A stretch of 64,000 bases of DNA from Kitasatospora sp. SUK 42 (GCF_015776785.2 NZ_LFMD02000002.1:158919-222918); one strand, 5' to 3'. Numbered from the stretch's first letter, positions 8,199 to 18,525 are shown. The notes: generated by a model not told the origin, from the letters alone. Made by a program: numbers and translations.

Positions 8199-8891
8199 AT
8201 GCCCATCAGCCCGTCCCCTCACACCTCCGTCACGGACCGCGATGCCCTCGCAGCCCCGACGGCCGGTCGGCGACCCCGCGTGACCATCGCGCGCGGAGCC
8301 ACCCCCTGGTTCGTCCCCACCCTCGCCACGGCCGCCGTGACCACCGCCCTCACCCGGCGCAACGGCAAGTGGGCCCTGGCGGCGGTACCCGCCTGCGCGC
8401 TGAGCGCGGGCATGCTGTGGTTCTTCCGCGACCCCGAGCGTGAGGTCGGCACGGGCAGAGTGATCTCCCCCGCCGACGGCGTGGTGCAGAGCATCGACGC
8501 CTGGCCGGACGGCCGCACCCGGGTCGCGATCTTCATGAGCCCCCTGAACGTCCACGTCAACCGCGCGCCCCTGCCGGGCACGGTGACGTCGGTCGAGCAC
8601 GTCGCGGGCGGCTTCGTGCCCGCGTTCAACAAGGACAGCGACCAGAACGAGCGGGTCGTCTGGCACTTCGACACCGAGCTCGGCGACATCGAGATGGTGC
8701 AGATCGCGGGAGCCGTGGCCCGCCGCATCGTGCCGTACGTGGACGCCGGAACCAAGGTCGAGCAGGGCGACCGGATCGGTCTGATCCGGTTCGGGTCCCG
8801 GGTCGACACCTACCTGCCGGCCGGCGTCGAGGTCGGCGTCGAGGTCGGCCAGAAGACCACAGCCGGGGTGACACGCCTTGACCGTGACTGA
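8199..8891 (+). CDS. psd: Phosphatidylserine decarboxylase proenzyme
   Basis: Pyruvoyl-dependent decarboxylase making phosphatidylethanolamine from phosphatidylserine at the membrane. The 230-residue length and DPEREVGTGRVISPADGVV, FMSPLNVHVNR and NERVVWHFDTELGDIEMVQIAG are typical of the short Psd class. The self-cleavage site is the FGS motif, with cleavage expected between Gly199 and Ser200; Ser200 becomes the pyruvoyl group. A hydrophobic segment at about 35-75 suggests membrane association. It overlaps pssA by 14 bases, so the two enzymes are translationally coupled. Confidence 0.95.
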   Translation: MPISPSPHTSVTDRDALAAPTAGRRPRVTIARGATPWFVPTLATAAVTTALTRRNGKWALAAVPACALSAGMLWFFRDPEREVGTGRVISPADGVVQSIDAWPDGRTRVAIFMSPLNVHVNRAPLPGTVTSVEHVAGGFVPAFNKDSDQNERVVWHFDTELGDIEMVQIAGAVARRIVPYVDAGTKVEQGDRIGLIRFGSRVDTYLPAGVEVGVEVGQKTTAGVTRLDRD

Positions 8892-9756
8892 TCCTGAGAC
8901 AATCGTCGTCCTGGACGACGAGGAGACGGCCCTGCGCCGCCGCCGCTGGGCGCGCGACCGCGAGATGCGAGCCCCGCGCTCCCCGCAGCACCTGTCCACC
9001 GCCGACTTCCTGACCCTGGGGAACGCCGTCTGCGGCTTCCTGGCGATCTACTCGATCACCACCGGGGTCCTCGTCCCGCACATCACCAACCCGGACGCCG
9101 TTCCGGACCGGCACAGCGCCGCCACCGCGGTCACGCTGCTGCTGATCGGCTCGATGTGCGACCTCTTCGACGGCCTGGTGGCGCGGAAGCTCCGCTCCTC
9201 CGCCCTCGGAGCGGAGCTCGACAACCTGGCCGACCTGATCAGCTTCGGCATCGCGCCGGCCTACTTCGTCGCGGTCTGGGGCATGGTCTCGCAGGGCTCC
9301 AACAGCAAGCTCTCGGCGGTCATCGCGCTGACCGTGCTGCTCGCGGTGGTGCTGCGGCTGGCCCGCTTCTCGGCCGTCAAGATGCGGCCCGGGGTGTTCC
9401 AGGGCATGCCCTGCCCGATGGGCGCGATGACGGTCATCGCCATCGTGCTGCTCGACCCGCCGTTCCTGCCCGGTCTGCTCGCCATCTTCGGCGCCGCGTA
9501 CCTCATGGTCAGCCGGATCGAGTACCCGAAGCCGCAGGGGCTGCTGGCCACCGCCACGCTCTGCTGGGTCGTCGTGGCCATCGGCTGCCTGGCCGCCTGG
9601 GCCACCGGGCTGCCCGGCGGCGACACCCTGATGCACGTCGGTGCCTTCGCCCAGATCACGCTCGCCGCGATGGCGCCGCTGCTGGTCATCCGGCGCAAGG
9701 TCGGCCAGAAGGTCGGCGACGTCCGCGCCCGGCGGGCGGAGTCGCGGCTCGGCTGA
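8878..9756 (+). CDS. pssA: CDP-diacylglycerol--serine O-phosphatidyltransferase
   Basis: Integral membrane CDP-alcohol phosphatidyltransferase of 292 residues making phosphatidylserine for Psd. The diagnostic DG-x2-AR-x8-G-x3-D-x3-D motif is complete at about residues 98-119 (DGLVARKLRSSALGAELD then NLAD). Several hydrophobic helices follow. The start is a TTG inside the psd 3' end; the first long in-frame stretch, MTVTDPETIVVLDDEE, fits family N-termini. It is followed at once by a bidirectional terminator. Confidence 0.93.
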   Translation: MTVTDPETIVVLDDEETALRRRRWARDREMRAPRSPQHLSTADFLTLGNAVCGFLAIYSITTGVLVPHITNPDAVPDRHSAATAVTLLLIGSMCDLFDGLVARKLRSSALGAELDNLADLISFGIAPAYFVAVWGMVSQGSNSKLSAVIALTVLLAVVLRLARFSAVKMRPGVFQGMPCPMGAMTVIAIVLLDPPFLPGLLAIFGAAYLMVSRIEYPKPQGLLATATLCWVVVAIGCLAAWATGLPGGDTLMHVGAFAQITLAAMAPLLVIRRKVGQKVGDVRARRAESRLG

Positions 9757-9784
9757 GCTGTTCGTCGTACGGAGCGCCGTACGG

Positions 9785-9822
9785 AGGAAGGGCCCGGAAC
9801 CTGACGGTTCCGGGCCCTTCCT
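9785..9822. terminator. Bidirectional terminator between pssA and the convergent gene
   Basis: Perfect 15-bp arms (GAAGGGCCCGGAACC at 9787-9801, GGTTCCGGGCCCTTC at 9806-9820) with a 4-base loop, extended by AGG/CCT outside. It lies 30 bases after the pssA stop and about 60 bases from the stop of the opposing gene, so it can serve both. Confidence 0.85.
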
Positions 9823-9880
9823 CGTTCCGTGCTCGTGCCCGGCCCGCGTGCTCGTGCCCGCGCGCTCGCGCTCGTGTTCG

Positions 9881-11383
9881 CTACGCCCCGCCGGTGTGGA
9901 CGCTGAAGGCGGAGCGGCGGGCCGCCCGGGCCACGCCCGGGTCCGGGTGCACGCCCGAGACCGCCGTCAGCACCGAGGCGGCCCTCGGGTGCCCCGACTG
10001 CCGGGCGCGGGCGAACAGCCGCACCGGGTCCCCCGCGGAGGCGCCCTCGACGTGCCCCACCAGCAGCTCCGTCTCGCCGTGGTCCAGCACCGCCGCCGCG
10101 GTGTCCACCCACAGCCAGGCCGCGTCGTCGGCGCCCAGCACGTCCGCCGGGGAGACGCCCTCGTCCGAGCGCTCCGCCAGCCACAGCAGCGCGTACGGGC
10201 GCAGCACCGGCGCGTCCACCGCCGCCCGCACCGCCTGCTCGGCCGGCCCGCCGGCCACCCGCAGCGCCTCGAAGGCCAGTCCGCGCACCAGCGCGTCGTC
10301 GCCCTGGGCGGCCTCCAGCAGCTCGGCCACCGCCCGGTCCGCCGGACGGGCCGCGACCCAGGCGCGGTACTCCGCCCGGGCGGGGCCCGGCGAGTAGTCC
10401 GCGCAGGCGTTCAGCAGCTCGTAGGCGCTCTGCTCGATGTGCCCGGCCGCGGTCTGGGCGACCGTGCAGATCTCCTCCAGCTTCGCCCGCACCGCCCAGT
10501 GGCCCAGCGGGGACAGCTCGGCGGCATCGTTCCTGCGCACCACGGCGCCGACGGCCGCCAGGCCGTCCAGCATCCAGTCCAGGACGGCGGCCACGTCGGA
10601 GGGCGCGGCCGGGGTGTCGATCTGCGGCGCCCGGCAGGTGCCGCGCACGGCGGAGACGGCCGAGGCGGCGTGCGGGACGGGCGACAGGCCCTGGCCGCCG
10701 AGGCCGTCGCCGACCCGCCGTTCGTCCAGGCCACGGCGCAGCAGCTCCAGCAGCTCGCTCTCGACCACCGGACCGTCCACCAGGTGCAGGAAGGACAGCA
10801 GCTGCGGGGCCTGGTCCACGGCCTGGCCGGCCAGGACGGCGAACACGCCGCGCAGCGCGGCGGGCGGCACCGGGGCGAGCAGCGTCCAGGCGTCGAACAG
10901 CCCGGACCAGCCGCGCACCACGGCCTCGTCGTCGTGCTCCCAGGCGTGCAGGCGCCAGCCGGGGCCGGCCCCGCCGTCCCGGGCCTCCACCAGGCCCACC
11001 AGCAGCGCCTGCCCCCACGCCTTGGCGGCGGCGCCGACCGTCATGGCCAGCGCCCGGCCCGCCGCACGGGCATCCTCGGGGAGCAGCTCGCCGCGCTTGT
11101 CGACCTCGCCGAGATCCCCGGCCCAGCGGGCGATCCGGACGGCGTCCACCAGCATCCGGCGGGCCAGCGGCGCCAGCTCGGCCGGTGCGGGGAAGCCCTC
11201 GGGCACGGGAACCCGGCCCCGCCCGGGCGCCGGCGCGGGCCCTCGTCGCCGGGGTACACCGGCCCCGTTCGGCCTGCCACCGGAGGCCCGGTGGGCCGTA
11301 CCGGGGAGACGGGTCACCGTCGCACCGGTACCGATCGTCGGCTGGAGCGGGGCATCACGGTCGCGCGGGTTCCGAGACGTCAC
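9881..11383 (-). CDS. Hypothetical protein, helical-repeat-like
   Basis: Not recognised. A 500-residue Ala/Leu-rich protein with a disordered Pro/Arg/Gly N-terminus of about 65 residues. The body is built of regular amphipathic helices, for example LARRMLVDAVRIARWAGDL, and WLAERSDEGVSP near the C-terminus. The C-terminal third (AVAELLEAAQGDDALVRGLAFEALR and similar) resembles HEAT-type repeats. No signal peptide, membrane segment or catalytic motif is evident. Start taken as the GTG at 11383 by frame; an internal start after the disordered leader is possible. It is transcribed alone, converging on pssA. Confidence 0.7.
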   Translation of the reverse strand: MTSRNPRDRDAPLQPTIGTGATVTRLPGTAHRASGGRPNGAGVPRRRGPAPAPGRGRVPVPEGFPAPAELAPLARRMLVDAVRIARWAGDLGEVDKRGELLPEDARAAGRALAMTVGAAAKAWGQALLVGLVEARDGGAGPGWRLHAWEHDDEAVVRGWSGLFDAWTLLAPVPPAALRGVFAVLAGQAVDQAPQLLSFLHLVDGPVVESELLELLRRGLDERRVGDGLGGQGLSPVPHAASAVSAVRGTCRAPQIDTPAAPSDVAAVLDWMLDGLAAVGAVVRRNDAAELSPLGHWAVRAKLEEICTVAQTAAGHIEQSAYELLNACADYSPGPARAEYRAWVAARPADRAVAELLEAAQGDDALVRGLAFEALRVAGGPAEQAVRAAVDAPVLRPYALLWLAERSDEGVSPADVLGADDAAWLWVDTAAAVLDHGETELLVGHVEGASAGDPVRLFARARQSGHPRAASVLTAVSGVHPDPGVARAARRSAFSVHTGGA

Positions 11384-11622
11384 GTCGTGCAGTCTTCCCC
11401 TTGTACCGGCCTTCTGTCACATCCGGTTGTCCGTACGACCGGGCGACCGGGGACGGCACCTCCGCAAGATCGGGCAACAGAGGCAAACCGCCTGGCCGGA
11501 AACGTGTGGCGGGGCCATGCCACCGGCGGCCCGGGTCGTCGCGGTACCCGTTCGGACGACTACCCTCCGTGCGCGGTTCCCGCCCCGGGCGCCTCGTCGA
11601 CCGGGGCGGTCCGGTGAATCGA
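11384..11622. other. Intergenic region without recognised gene
   Basis: Together with 11623-11696 this forms a 313-base gap between two minus-strand genes. It should hold the promoter of the downstream hypothetical gene. I see no conserved coding pattern. A plus-strand terminator at its right end (next entry) leaves room for a small plus-strand RNA. Confidence 0.4.
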
Positions 11623-11647
11623 GCCCCTCTCGTAAGGGGCAATTTTT
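11623..11647 (+). terminator. Plus-strand intrinsic terminator with U-tract
   Basis: GCCCCT and AGGGGC arms flank a 6-base loop, followed by AATTTTTG. A real T-tract is rare in this genome. On the plus strand no gene lies upstream for more than 1.8 kb. On the minus strand the hairpin lies 56 bases after the hydrolase stop but lacks a T-tract. Its orientation is therefore unexplained. Confidence 0.55.
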
Positions 11648-11696
11648 GTTCCCCTGAATATCCCGTGCGGGACCGCATTGTTTCCGCTGAACGGGA

Positions 11697-12809
11697 TCAG
11701 AGGAGCGGGGTCAGCCAACGGCGGAGGAGTTCGGTGTAGTGGTCGGGCGCGGAGTTCCAGAGCGCCGCGTGCTCGGCGCCGGGGAACGGCTGGAGGCTGA
11801 CCACCTGGGGGCGGGCCGCGGCGAGGCGCTCGGCGGTGCGGAAGGGGGCGATCCGGTCGGCCGGGCTGTGCAGCAGCAGGGTGGGGACGCGCAGGTCCGT
11901 GCCCTCGGCGAGGCGGGAGAAGCCGGCGAGGTCCACGCCGGTGCGGCCCTCCGCCGCGAGGGCGCCGAGTTCGGCGGCGACGCCCGTGAAACCGGCTCGG
12001 GCGGCGTCGCGGCGGGCGGAGGCGGGGAGGTCGAGGACCGGTGAGTCCAGGACCAGGCCGCTGATGGCGTGGGCCCATTCCGAGCGGGCCGCCGTCTGGA
12101 GGACCATGGTGGCGCCCAGCGACCAGCCGTACAGGACCACCCTGCCCGCGCCGCTGTCGAGCGCCAGCCGTACCGCCGCCTCGACGTCGCGCCACTCGGT
12201 CTCGCCGAAGTGGCTGAGCCCGTCCGGGGAGGCGGGGGCGCCCTCGTCGCCGCGGTAGGTCACCGAGAGGGCGGGCAGGCCGAGGCGGTGGAGGACGGGC
12301 AGGACCGGGAGGGTCTGTTGGCGGTCGGCCTCGGTGCCGTGGACGAGGATCACCCAGGTGCCGCGCTTGCCGTCGAGGCGCCAGGCGGGGAGGGCGCCGA
12401 GCTCGCCCTCGACGGCGGTGTCGGTGAAGGGCAGGCCGAGCGCCGAGGTCGGGTCGCCGAGGTGGACGCGGGGGGTGAAGCGGACCTCGGTGCCGGGGGT
12501 GAGGGCGCCCCGGTCGGCACGGACGAGCCGCCGGGTGACGCCCTGCTCGTCGCTGTGCAGGACCTCCTCGACCACCGCGTGGCCGCCCCCCTCCCACTCG
12601 ACCGCCCAGCGGCCGGGGCGCAGGCTCTCCGGGCCGCGGGAGAAGGTGACCCGGCCGGGGGCGAGGCTCCGCACCTGGACGGGCCCGGACTCCTGCCCGG
12701 CGGCCGACGGGCGGACCATCCGCTCGGAGGCCCGACGGCCGACCACCAGGACGACGGCCCCGGCCCCCACGGCGGCGGCCGCCACCACGGCTGCGGTTCC
12801 CCAACGCAT
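11697..12809 (-). CDS. Alpha/beta hydrolase with N-terminal membrane anchor
   Basis: A 370-residue protein with an N-terminal hydrophobic helix at about residues 4-24 followed by RR, so probably membrane-anchored or exported. A roughly 120-residue beta-rich region follows, then an alpha/beta hydrolase domain. It shows LVHGTEADR (oxyanion region, about 156-163), the nucleophile elbow GWSLGA with Ser230, LLHSPADRIAPF with the likely acid, and a His in PGAEHAALW near the C-terminus. The ATG at 12809 was chosen over an upstream frame extension because AGGGGAG lies just before it and the hydrophobic helix then begins the protein. The substrate is unknown; an esterase or peptidase of the BAAT/YfhR type is likely. 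Confidence 0.85.
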   Translation of the reverse strand: MRWGTAAVVAAAAVGAGAVVLVVGRRASERMVRPSAAGQESGPVQVRSLAPGRVTFSRGPESLRPGRWAVEWEGGGHAVVEEVLHSDEQGVTRRLVRADRGALTPGTEVRFTPRVHLGDPTSALGLPFTDTAVEGELGALPAWRLDGKRGTWVILVHGTEADRQQTLPVLPVLHRLGLPALSVTYRGDEGAPASPDGLSHFGETEWRDVEAAVRLALDSGAGRVVLYGWSLGATMVLQTAARSEWAHAISGLVLDSPVLDLPASARRDAARAGFTGVAAELGALAAEGRTGVDLAGFSRLAEGTDLRVPTLLLHSPADRIAPFRTAERLAAARPQVVSLQPFPGAEHAALWNSAPDHYTELLRRWLTPLL

Positions 12810-13039
12810 ATCGCTCCCCTGCTCTGCTTCACGGTCCGGACGGTGTTCGTGCACCAGTCCACCGGCACCCCGTACCCCCGGCCACCGGGCTGGGCCGTTC
12901 GGGGGACACCGCCAAGGAAATCCCGGAGACGCCGCCGAGGGAGCTGACGGGCCCTCCGTCGCACCCCGGCCGACCGGGGGATCCGTGTGACCAACCCCTC
13001 CGTGACCTCGGTTGACTCGCGGATCGGCCCCGTGATGGG

Positions 13040-13205
13040 ATCCTTGGGCCAATCGGAGGCATGGAGAGGAAGCCGGTGCGAATCCGGCGCGGTCCCGCCA
13101 CTGTCACCGGGGAGCACGCTCGGAAGATGCCACGGCGGGCCGTCAGAAGCCGCTGGAAGGCCCGGGGGTGCGCTCGACCCGGAAGCCAGGAGACTCTCGC
13201 CCCCG
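13040..13205 (+). promoter_or_regulatory. Cobalamin (B12) riboswitch
   Basis: The region contains the conserved cobalamin aptamer elements in order: GGAGGC...GGAAGCCGGTGCGAATCCGG (13056-13086 region), CGGTCCCGCCACTGT at 13090-13104, and the B12 box GAAGCCAGGAGACTCTCGCC at about 13181-13200. It ends about 90 bases before cbiB, so adenosylcobalamin should repress the cbiB-cobQ-chelatase-cobO-cobB operon. The rest of the gap (12810-13039) shows no gene. Confidence 0.92.
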
Positions 13206-13294
13206 CTACGTCGATCCAGGGCGCGGACCCTGAGTGAGGACACGCACGCGATGCAGGCTGCCCCGCCCCGTCGGACCCCGAGCTGCCCGCCGCC

Positions 13295-14257
13295 GTGCGC
13301 CCGCTGACCCGGGCCGCCGCCTTCGCGCTGGGCGCCGTCGCGGGCTACGCCGCCGACGCCCGTTTCGGCGACCCCCGCCGCGGCCACCCGGTGGCCCTGT
13401 TCGGCGGCGCCGCGACCCGCCTGGAGCGGCGCGTCTGGCGGGACGACCGCGCCGCCGGGGCCGGGTACACGGCGCTGTGCGTGGGCGCGGTCGCGGCCGG
13501 GGCGCTCGCGCTGGACCGTACGGTGGGCCGTCGACCGCTCGGCCGGGCGGCGCTGGCGGCGGCCGCGACCTGGACGGTGCTCGGCGGCACCTCGCTGACC
13601 CGGGAGGCGCGCACCATCGGCCGCTCCCTCGCCGCCGGTGATCTGACGGCCGCCCGGGAACGGCTGCCGCACCTGTGCGGGCGCGACCCGAGCGCGCTGG
13701 ACGGGCAGCAGATCGCCCGGGCCGTGGTCGAGTCGGTGGCCGAGAACACCGCCGACGCCGTGGTGAACGCGCTGACCTGGGGCGCCCTGGCGGGCACCCC
13801 CGGGCTGCTGGCCTTCCGCGCGGTGAACACCCTGGACGCGATGGTCGGCCACCGCTCGCCCCGCCACGCCCGCTTCGGCTGGGCCTCGGCCCGGCTGGAC
13901 GACCTGGCGGGCTGGCCGGGCGCCCGGCTGACGGCGCTGCTGACGGTGGCCGCCGCGCCGCACCCCGGCACGGCCTGGCGGGTCTGGCGCCGGGACGGCT
14001 CCGCGCACCCGAGCCCCAACGCGGGCCAGGCGGAGGCGGCCTTCGCGGGCGCGGTGGGCGTACGGCTGGGCGGGACGCTGCGGTACGGCGAGAGGGTGGA
14101 GCACCGGCCGGTGCTGGGCGCCGAGTTGCGGCCGGTCACGGTGGACGACATCGAGCGGGCCTGCGCGCTGTCCCGGCGGGTGGGTGCGCTGGCGTTGGGT
14201 ACGACGGTCGCGGGGCACGTCCTGCTGCGGCTCTTGATGAGGAGGGGTAGGGCATGA
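13295..14257 (+). CDS. cbiB: Adenosylcobinamide-phosphate synthase CbiB/CobD
   Basis: Membrane protein of 320 residues that attaches the aminopropanol (phosphate) arm to adenosylcobyric acid. Typical text: [17 protein letters not shown] near the N-terminus, [41 protein letters not shown], and [21 protein letters not shown]. The start is the GTG at 13295. An ATG at 13251 is in another frame and stops after 18 codons. It is first in the riboswitch-controlled operon and overlaps cobQ by 4 bases. Confidence 0.95.
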   Translation: MRPLTRAAAFALGAVAGYAADARFGDPRRGHPVALFGGAATRLERRVWRDDRAAGAGYTALCVGAVAAGALALDRTVGRRPLGRAALAAAATWTVLGGTSLTREARTIGRSLAAGDLTAARERLPHLCGRDPSALDGQQIARAVVESVAENTADAVVNALTWGALAGTPGLLAFRAVNTLDAMVGHRSPRHARFGWASARLDDLAGWPGARLTALLTVAAAPHPGTAWRVWRRDGSAHPSPNAGQAEAAFAGAVGVRLGGTLRYGERVEHRPVLGAELRPVTVDDIERACALSRRVGALALGTTVAGHVLLRLLMRRGRA

Positions 14258-15768
14258 GCAACGCGCTGCTGGTCGCCGGGACGACCTCGGACGCGGGCAA
14301 GAGCGTGGTGACGGCCGGGATCTGCCGTTGGCTCGCCCGCCAGGGCGTACGGGTCGCGCCGTTCAAGGCGCAGAACATGTCGCTGAACTCCTTCGTCACC
14401 GCCGACGGCGCCGAGATCGGCCGCGCCCAGGCGATGCAGGCGCAGGCCGCCCGGGTGGAGCCGGAGGCGGCGATGAACCCGGTGCTGCTGAAGCCCGGCG
14501 CGGACGGCCGCAGCCAGGTGGTGCTGCTGGGCCGCCCGGTGGCCGAGGTCGGCGCGCTGGACTACCGCGAGCGCAAGCCCGTCCTGCTGGAGCGCGCCCT
14601 GGAGTGCCTGGCGGACCTGCGCGGCCGCTACGAGGTGGTGGTGTGCGAGGGCGCCGGCTCGCCCGCCGAGATCAACCTGCGCGACCGCGACATCGCCAAC
14701 ATGGGCCTGGCCACCGCCGCCGGGCTGCCCGTCGTGGTGGTCGGGGACATCGACCGCGGCGGGGTCTTCGCGGCGATGTACGGGACGCTGGCGCTGCTGT
14801 CGGCGCAGGACCAGCGGCACGTGGCGGGCTGGTTCGTCAACAAGTTCCGCGGCGACGCGCGGCTGCTGGCGCCCGGGCTGGAGATGCTGCGCGAGCTGAC
14901 CGGCCGTCCGGTGCTGGGCACGCTGCCGATGCTGCCGGGCCTGTGGCTGGACGCCGAGGACTCGCTGGACCTGTCCACCGTGGTGGACCGGGTGGACGGT
15001 CGCGGGCCGCTCGGGGCGGACGTGCTGCGGGTCGCCGTGGTGCGCTTCCCCCGGCTGTCCAACTTCACCGACGTGGACGCGCTGGCGCAGGAGCCGGGCG
15101 TGCTGGTGCGCTGGGCGACCCGGCCGGAGGAACTGGCCGACGCCGACCTGGTGGTGCTGCCCGGCACCCGGGCCACCGTGGCGGACCTCGCCTGGCTGCG
15201 CGAGCGCGGCCTGGAGCCGGCGCTGAAGGCGCGGGCCGCGGCCGGACTGCCGATCCTCGGGGTCTGCGGCGGCTACCAGATGCTGGCGCGCGGGATCGTC
15301 GACGAGGTGGAGTCCCGGGCGGGCTCCGTCGAGGGGCTCGGGCTGCTGCCGACGCACGTCCGCTTCGGCGCCGAGAAGGTGCTCGCGCGGCCGGTCGGCG
15401 AGGCGTACGGGCAGCGGGTGGAGGGCTACGAGATCCACCACGGGGTGGTGGAGGTCGAGGGGGGCGTTCCCTTCCTGGACGGCTGCCGGGTGGGCGCGGT
15501 CTGGGGCACCACCTGGCACGGCGCACTGGAGAACGACGGCTTCCGCCGCGAACTCCTGCGCGAGGTCGCCGAGTTGGCGGGCCGGGCGTTCGTTCCGGCG
15601 CCGGACACCTCCTTCGCCGAGGCGCGCGAGGCCCGGCTGGACCGGCTGGGCGACCTGATCGAGGAGCACGCGGACACCGACGCGTTGTGGAAGCTGATCG
15701 AGGGCGGGGTGCCGGCGGCCGGATCGCTGCCGTTCGTCCCGCCCGGGGCACCTGGGAGTGACGCATGA
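14254..15768 (+). CDS. cobQ: Cobyric acid synthase CobQ
   Basis: Glutamine amidotransferase of 504 residues that amidates adenosylcobyrinic a,c-diamide to adenosylcobyric acid. The N-terminal ATP-binding half starts with [20 protein letters not shown] and contains [10 protein letters not shown] and [14 protein letters not shown]. The C-terminal GATase half has the nucleophile in [12 protein letters not shown] and the catalytic His in [15 protein letters not shown]. The ATG overlaps the cbiB stop as ATGA, and the stop overlaps the next gene the same way. Confidence 0.96.
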   Translation: MSNALLVAGTTSDAGKSVVTAGICRWLARQGVRVAPFKAQNMSLNSFVTADGAEIGRAQAMQAQAARVEPEAAMNPVLLKPGADGRSQVVLLGRPVAEVGALDYRERKPVLLERALECLADLRGRYEVVVCEGAGSPAEINLRDRDIANMGLATAAGLPVVVVGDIDRGGVFAAMYGTLALLSAQDQRHVAGWFVNKFRGDARLLAPGLEMLRELTGRPVLGTLPMLPGLWLDAEDSLDLSTVVDRVDGRGPLGADVLRVAVVRFPRLSNFTDVDALAQEPGVLVRWATRPEELADADLVVLPGTRATVADLAWLRERGLEPALKARAAAGLPILGVCGGYQMLARGIVDEVESRAGSVEGLGLLPTHVRFGAEKVLARPVGEAYGQRVEGYEIHHGVVEVEGGVPFLDGCRVGAVWGTTWHGALENDGFRRELLREVAELAGRAFVPAPDTSFAEAREARLDRLGDLIEEHADTDALWKLIEGGVPAAGSLPFVPPGAPGSDA

Positions 15769-17909
15769 GTGACGTCCGCTATCCGTTCACCGCGATCGTC
15801 GGCATGGCCGACCTGCGGCTCGGGCTGCTGCTGAACGCGGTGTCCCCGGCCGTGGGTGGCGTGCTGGTGCGAGGCGAGAAGGGCACCGCCAAGTCGACCA
15901 TGGTGCGCGCGCTGGCCGGGCTGCTGCCGGACATCGCCACCGTGGACGGCTGCCGCTTCGCCTGCGACCCGGCCGCACCGGACCCGAACTGCCCGGACGG
16001 GCCGCACGGATCCGGCGAGGGCCACGCATCCGGTGAGGGCCGCGGATCCGTTGGGAGCCACGAACGGCCGTCCCAGCTGGTCGAGTTGCCGGTCGGCGTG
16101 GCCGAGGACAGGATCGTCGGCTCACTCGACCTGGAGCGGGCGCTGGCCGAGGGCGTCAAGGCCTACGAGCCGGGGCTGCTCGCCAAGGCGCACCGCGGCG
16201 TGCTGTACATCGACGAGGTGAACCTGCTCCAGGACCACGTGGTGGACCTGCTGCTGGACGCCGCCGCGATGGGCCGCTCCTACGTCGAGCGCGAGGGCGT
16301 GTCGGTGCGGCACGCGGCCCGCTTCCTGCTGGTGGGCACGATGAACCCGGAGGAGGGCGAGCTGCGGCCCCAGCTGCTCGACCGCTTCGGCCTGACCGTC
16401 GAGATCGCCGCCACCCGGGATCCGGCCGAGCGGGCCGAGGTGGTCCGGCGGCGGCTCGCGTACGACGCGGACCCGGCCGGCTTCGCGGACCGGTTCGCCG
16501 CCGAGGAGCGGGAGCTCGCCGAACGCATCACCGCCGCACGGGAGTTGCTGCCGTCGGTCGAGCTGACGGATGTGGCACTGCGTCAGATCACCGCCGTGTG
16601 CGCCGCGTTCGAGGTGGACGGGCTGCGCGCGGACATCGTGATGGCCCGCACCGCCGTCGCGCTGGCCGCCTGGGCGGGGCGGACGGAGGTGCTGGAGGAG
16701 GACGTCCGCAAGGCCGCCCAGCTGGCCCTGCCGCACCGGCGGCGCCGCAACCCCTTCGACGCGCCCGGGCTGGACGAGGAACAGCTGGACCGCACGCTGG
16801 AGGAGCACTCCCAGGAGAACGAACCGGAGCCGGAGCCCGAGGGTGACGGGCCGGGCCCGGACGGCGACCCGGAGGGCGGGCCGGACGGAGGACCGGACGG
16901 CGGGCCCGATGGTGGCGGCGGTCCGGACGACGGCGGCGCGCCCGAGCCCTCCGACGGCGGCCCCGCGGAGGCGGCCCCGGACACCGAGGCGCCCGCGCCG
17001 CAGCAGCCCGTCCCGGCCCAGCACCCCTCCCCCGCCCGGGAGTCGGCGCCGGTCGCGGCCGGGGACCCGTACCGCACCAGGCTGTTCACCGTACGCGGCA
17101 CCGGCCACGGCGCACAGGGCCGCCGCTCCCCCGCCGAGACCACCGGCGGGCACACCGTGCGCGCCCGGCGGCCGCAGGGCGCGCTGAGCCGGCTGCACCT
17201 GACCGCGACCCTCCAGGCCGCCGCGCCGCACCAGGTGGCGCGCGGGCGGGCGGGCCGGGCGCTGGTGCTGCACAAGGACGACTTCCGCGAACAGGTGCGC
17301 CGGGGGCGGGAGTCCAACCTGGTGCTGTTCGTGGTGGACGCCTCCGGATCGATGGCCGCCCGGCAGCGGATGACCGCCGTCAAGGGCGCGGTGCTGTCGC
17401 TGCTGATGGACGCCTACCAGCGCCGCGACAAGATCGGCATGATCACCTTCCGGGGCTCCGGCGCCGAGCTGGCGCTGCCACCCACCTCCTCCGTCGAGGT
17501 CGGCGCGGCCCGGCTGGAGTCGCTGCCCACCGGCGGGCGGACCCCGCTGGCCGCGGGCCTGCTACGGGCGCACGAGGTGCTGCGGGTGGAACGGCTGCGC
17601 GACCCGAGCCGGCGCCCGCTGCTGGTCGTGGTGACCGACGGCCGGGCCACCGGCGGGCGGGACGCGCTCGCCGCATCGCGGCGCGCGGCCGCGCTGTTCG
17701 CGGCGCAGGGCACCGCGAGCGTGGTGCTGGACTGCGAGTCCGGGCCCGTCCGCCTCGGCCTGGCCCACACCCTGGCGGGGCTGCTCGGCGGCACCGCCGT
17801 CAGCCTGGACGAGCTGCGCGCCGAGGGCGTGGCCTCGCTCGTGCGGGAGAGCCGCTCCGAGAGCCGTTCCGTGAACCGTTCGACCACTTCGATGCGAAAG
17901 GCGGCCTGA
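15765..17909 (+). CDS. ChlI/ChlD-type fused chelatase subunit (cobaltochelatase partner)
   Basis: A 714-residue fusion of an AAA+ ATPase (ChlI/BchI-like, about residues 1-340) and a von Willebrand A domain (ChlD-like, about 520-700). They are joined by a roughly 150-residue Pro/Gly/Asp/Glu-rich linker. Walker A is visible as GEKGTAKST, Walker B as [11 protein letters not shown], and the MIDAS motif as DASGSM. A Cys-containing insert ([16 protein letters not shown]) follows Walker A. In actinomycetes such proteins accompany CobN and supply ATP hydrolysis for cobalt insertion. No cobN is in this window. A magnesium chelatase role is unlikely without chlorophyll genes. Confidence 0.9.
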   Translation: MSDVRYPFTAIVGMADLRLGLLLNAVSPAVGGVLVRGEKGTAKSTMVRALAGLLPDIATVDGCRFACDPAAPDPNCPDGPHGSGEGHASGEGRGSVGSHERPSQLVELPVGVAEDRIVGSLDLERALAEGVKAYEPGLLAKAHRGVLYIDEVNLLQDHVVDLLLDAAAMGRSYVEREGVSVRHAARFLLVGTMNPEEGELRPQLLDRFGLTVEIAATRDPAERAEVVRRRLAYDADPAGFADRFAAEERELAERITAARELLPSVELTDVALRQITAVCAAFEVDGLRADIVMARTAVALAAWAGRTEVLEEDVRKAAQLALPHRRRRNPFDAPGLDEEQLDRTLEEHSQENEPEPEPEGDGPGPDGDPEGGPDGGPDGGPDGGGGPDDGGAPEPSDGGPAEAAPDTEAPAPQQPVPAQHPSPARESAPVAAGDPYRTRLFTVRGTGHGAQGRRSPAETTGGHTVRARRPQGALSRLHLTATLQAAAPHQVARGRAGRALVLHKDDFREQVRRGRESNLVLFVVDASGSMAARQRMTAVKGAVLSLLMDAYQRRDKIGMITFRGSGAELALPPTSSVEVGAARLESLPTGGRTPLAAGLLRAHEVLRVERLRDPSRRPLLVVVTDGRATGGRDALAASRRAAALFAAQGTASVVLDCESGPVRLGLAHTLAGLLGGTAVSLDELRAEGVASLVRESRSESRSVNRSTTSMRKAA

Positions 17910-17915
17910 GCCGAC

Positions 17916-18521
17916 ATGCCCAAGGGTGTCCCCGAGAGCGTTCCCGACGACGGCCTGACGACCCGTCAGCGCCGTACGCAGCCGATCACCGCCGTGCACA
18001 CCGGCCCCGGCAAGGGCAAGTCCACGGCCGCGTTCGGCATGGCGCTGCGGGCCTGGAACCAGGGCTGGTCGGTCGGGGTGTTCCAGTTCGTGAAGTCCGC
18101 CAAGTGGAAGGTCGGCGAGGAGAACGCGCTGCGCGTGCTCGGCGCCTCCGGCGAGGGCGGCACCGTCGACTGGCACAAGATGGGATCCGGCTGGTCCTGG
18201 ATCCAGCGCTCCGCCGAGCAGGAGATGGACAGCGAGGAGGCGGCCAAGGAGGGCTGGGAGCAGGTCAAGCGCGACCTCGCCGCCGAGACCTACCGCTTCT
18301 ACGTGCTGGACGAGTTCACCTACCCGATGCACTGGGGGTGGATCGACCCGGACGAGGTGGTGTCCGTGCTCAAGGACCGACCGGGCAGCCAGCACGTCGT
18401 CATCACCGGCCGGTACGCGCCCGAGGCGCTGACCGAATTCGCCGACCTGGTCACCGAGATGACCAAGGTCAAGCACCCCATGGACGCCGGCCGCAAGGGC
18501 CAGCGCGGTATCGAGTGGTGA
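17916..18521 (+). CDS. cobO: Cob(I)yrinic acid a,c-diamide adenosyltransferase
   Basis: A 201-residue CobA/CobO-type ATP:corrinoid adenosyltransferase that adds the 5'-deoxyadenosyl ligand to reduced cobalt. The P-loop is HTGPGKGKSTAAFG near residue 30. LDEFTYPMHWGWID is the conserved Walker-B-like region, and VITGRYAPEALTEFADLVTEM is typical of the family. The C-terminus is KGQRGIEW, as usual. It sits six bases after the chelatase gene and four before cobB. Confidence 0.95.
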   Translation: MPKGVPESVPDDGLTTRQRRTQPITAVHTGPGKGKSTAAFGMALRAWNQGWSVGVFQFVKSAKWKVGEENALRVLGASGEGGTVDWHKMGSGWSWIQRSAEQEMDSEEAAKEGWEQVKRDLAAETYRFYVLDEFTYPMHWGWIDPDEVVSVLKDRPGSQHVVITGRYAPEALTEFADLVTEMTKVKHPMDAGRKGQRGIEW

Positions 18522-18525
18522 CCTC

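Noticed and set aside
13251..13307. ATG at 13251 as the start of cbiB
   Set aside because: It is in a different frame and stops after 18 codons. The GTG at 13295 gives the family N-terminus.
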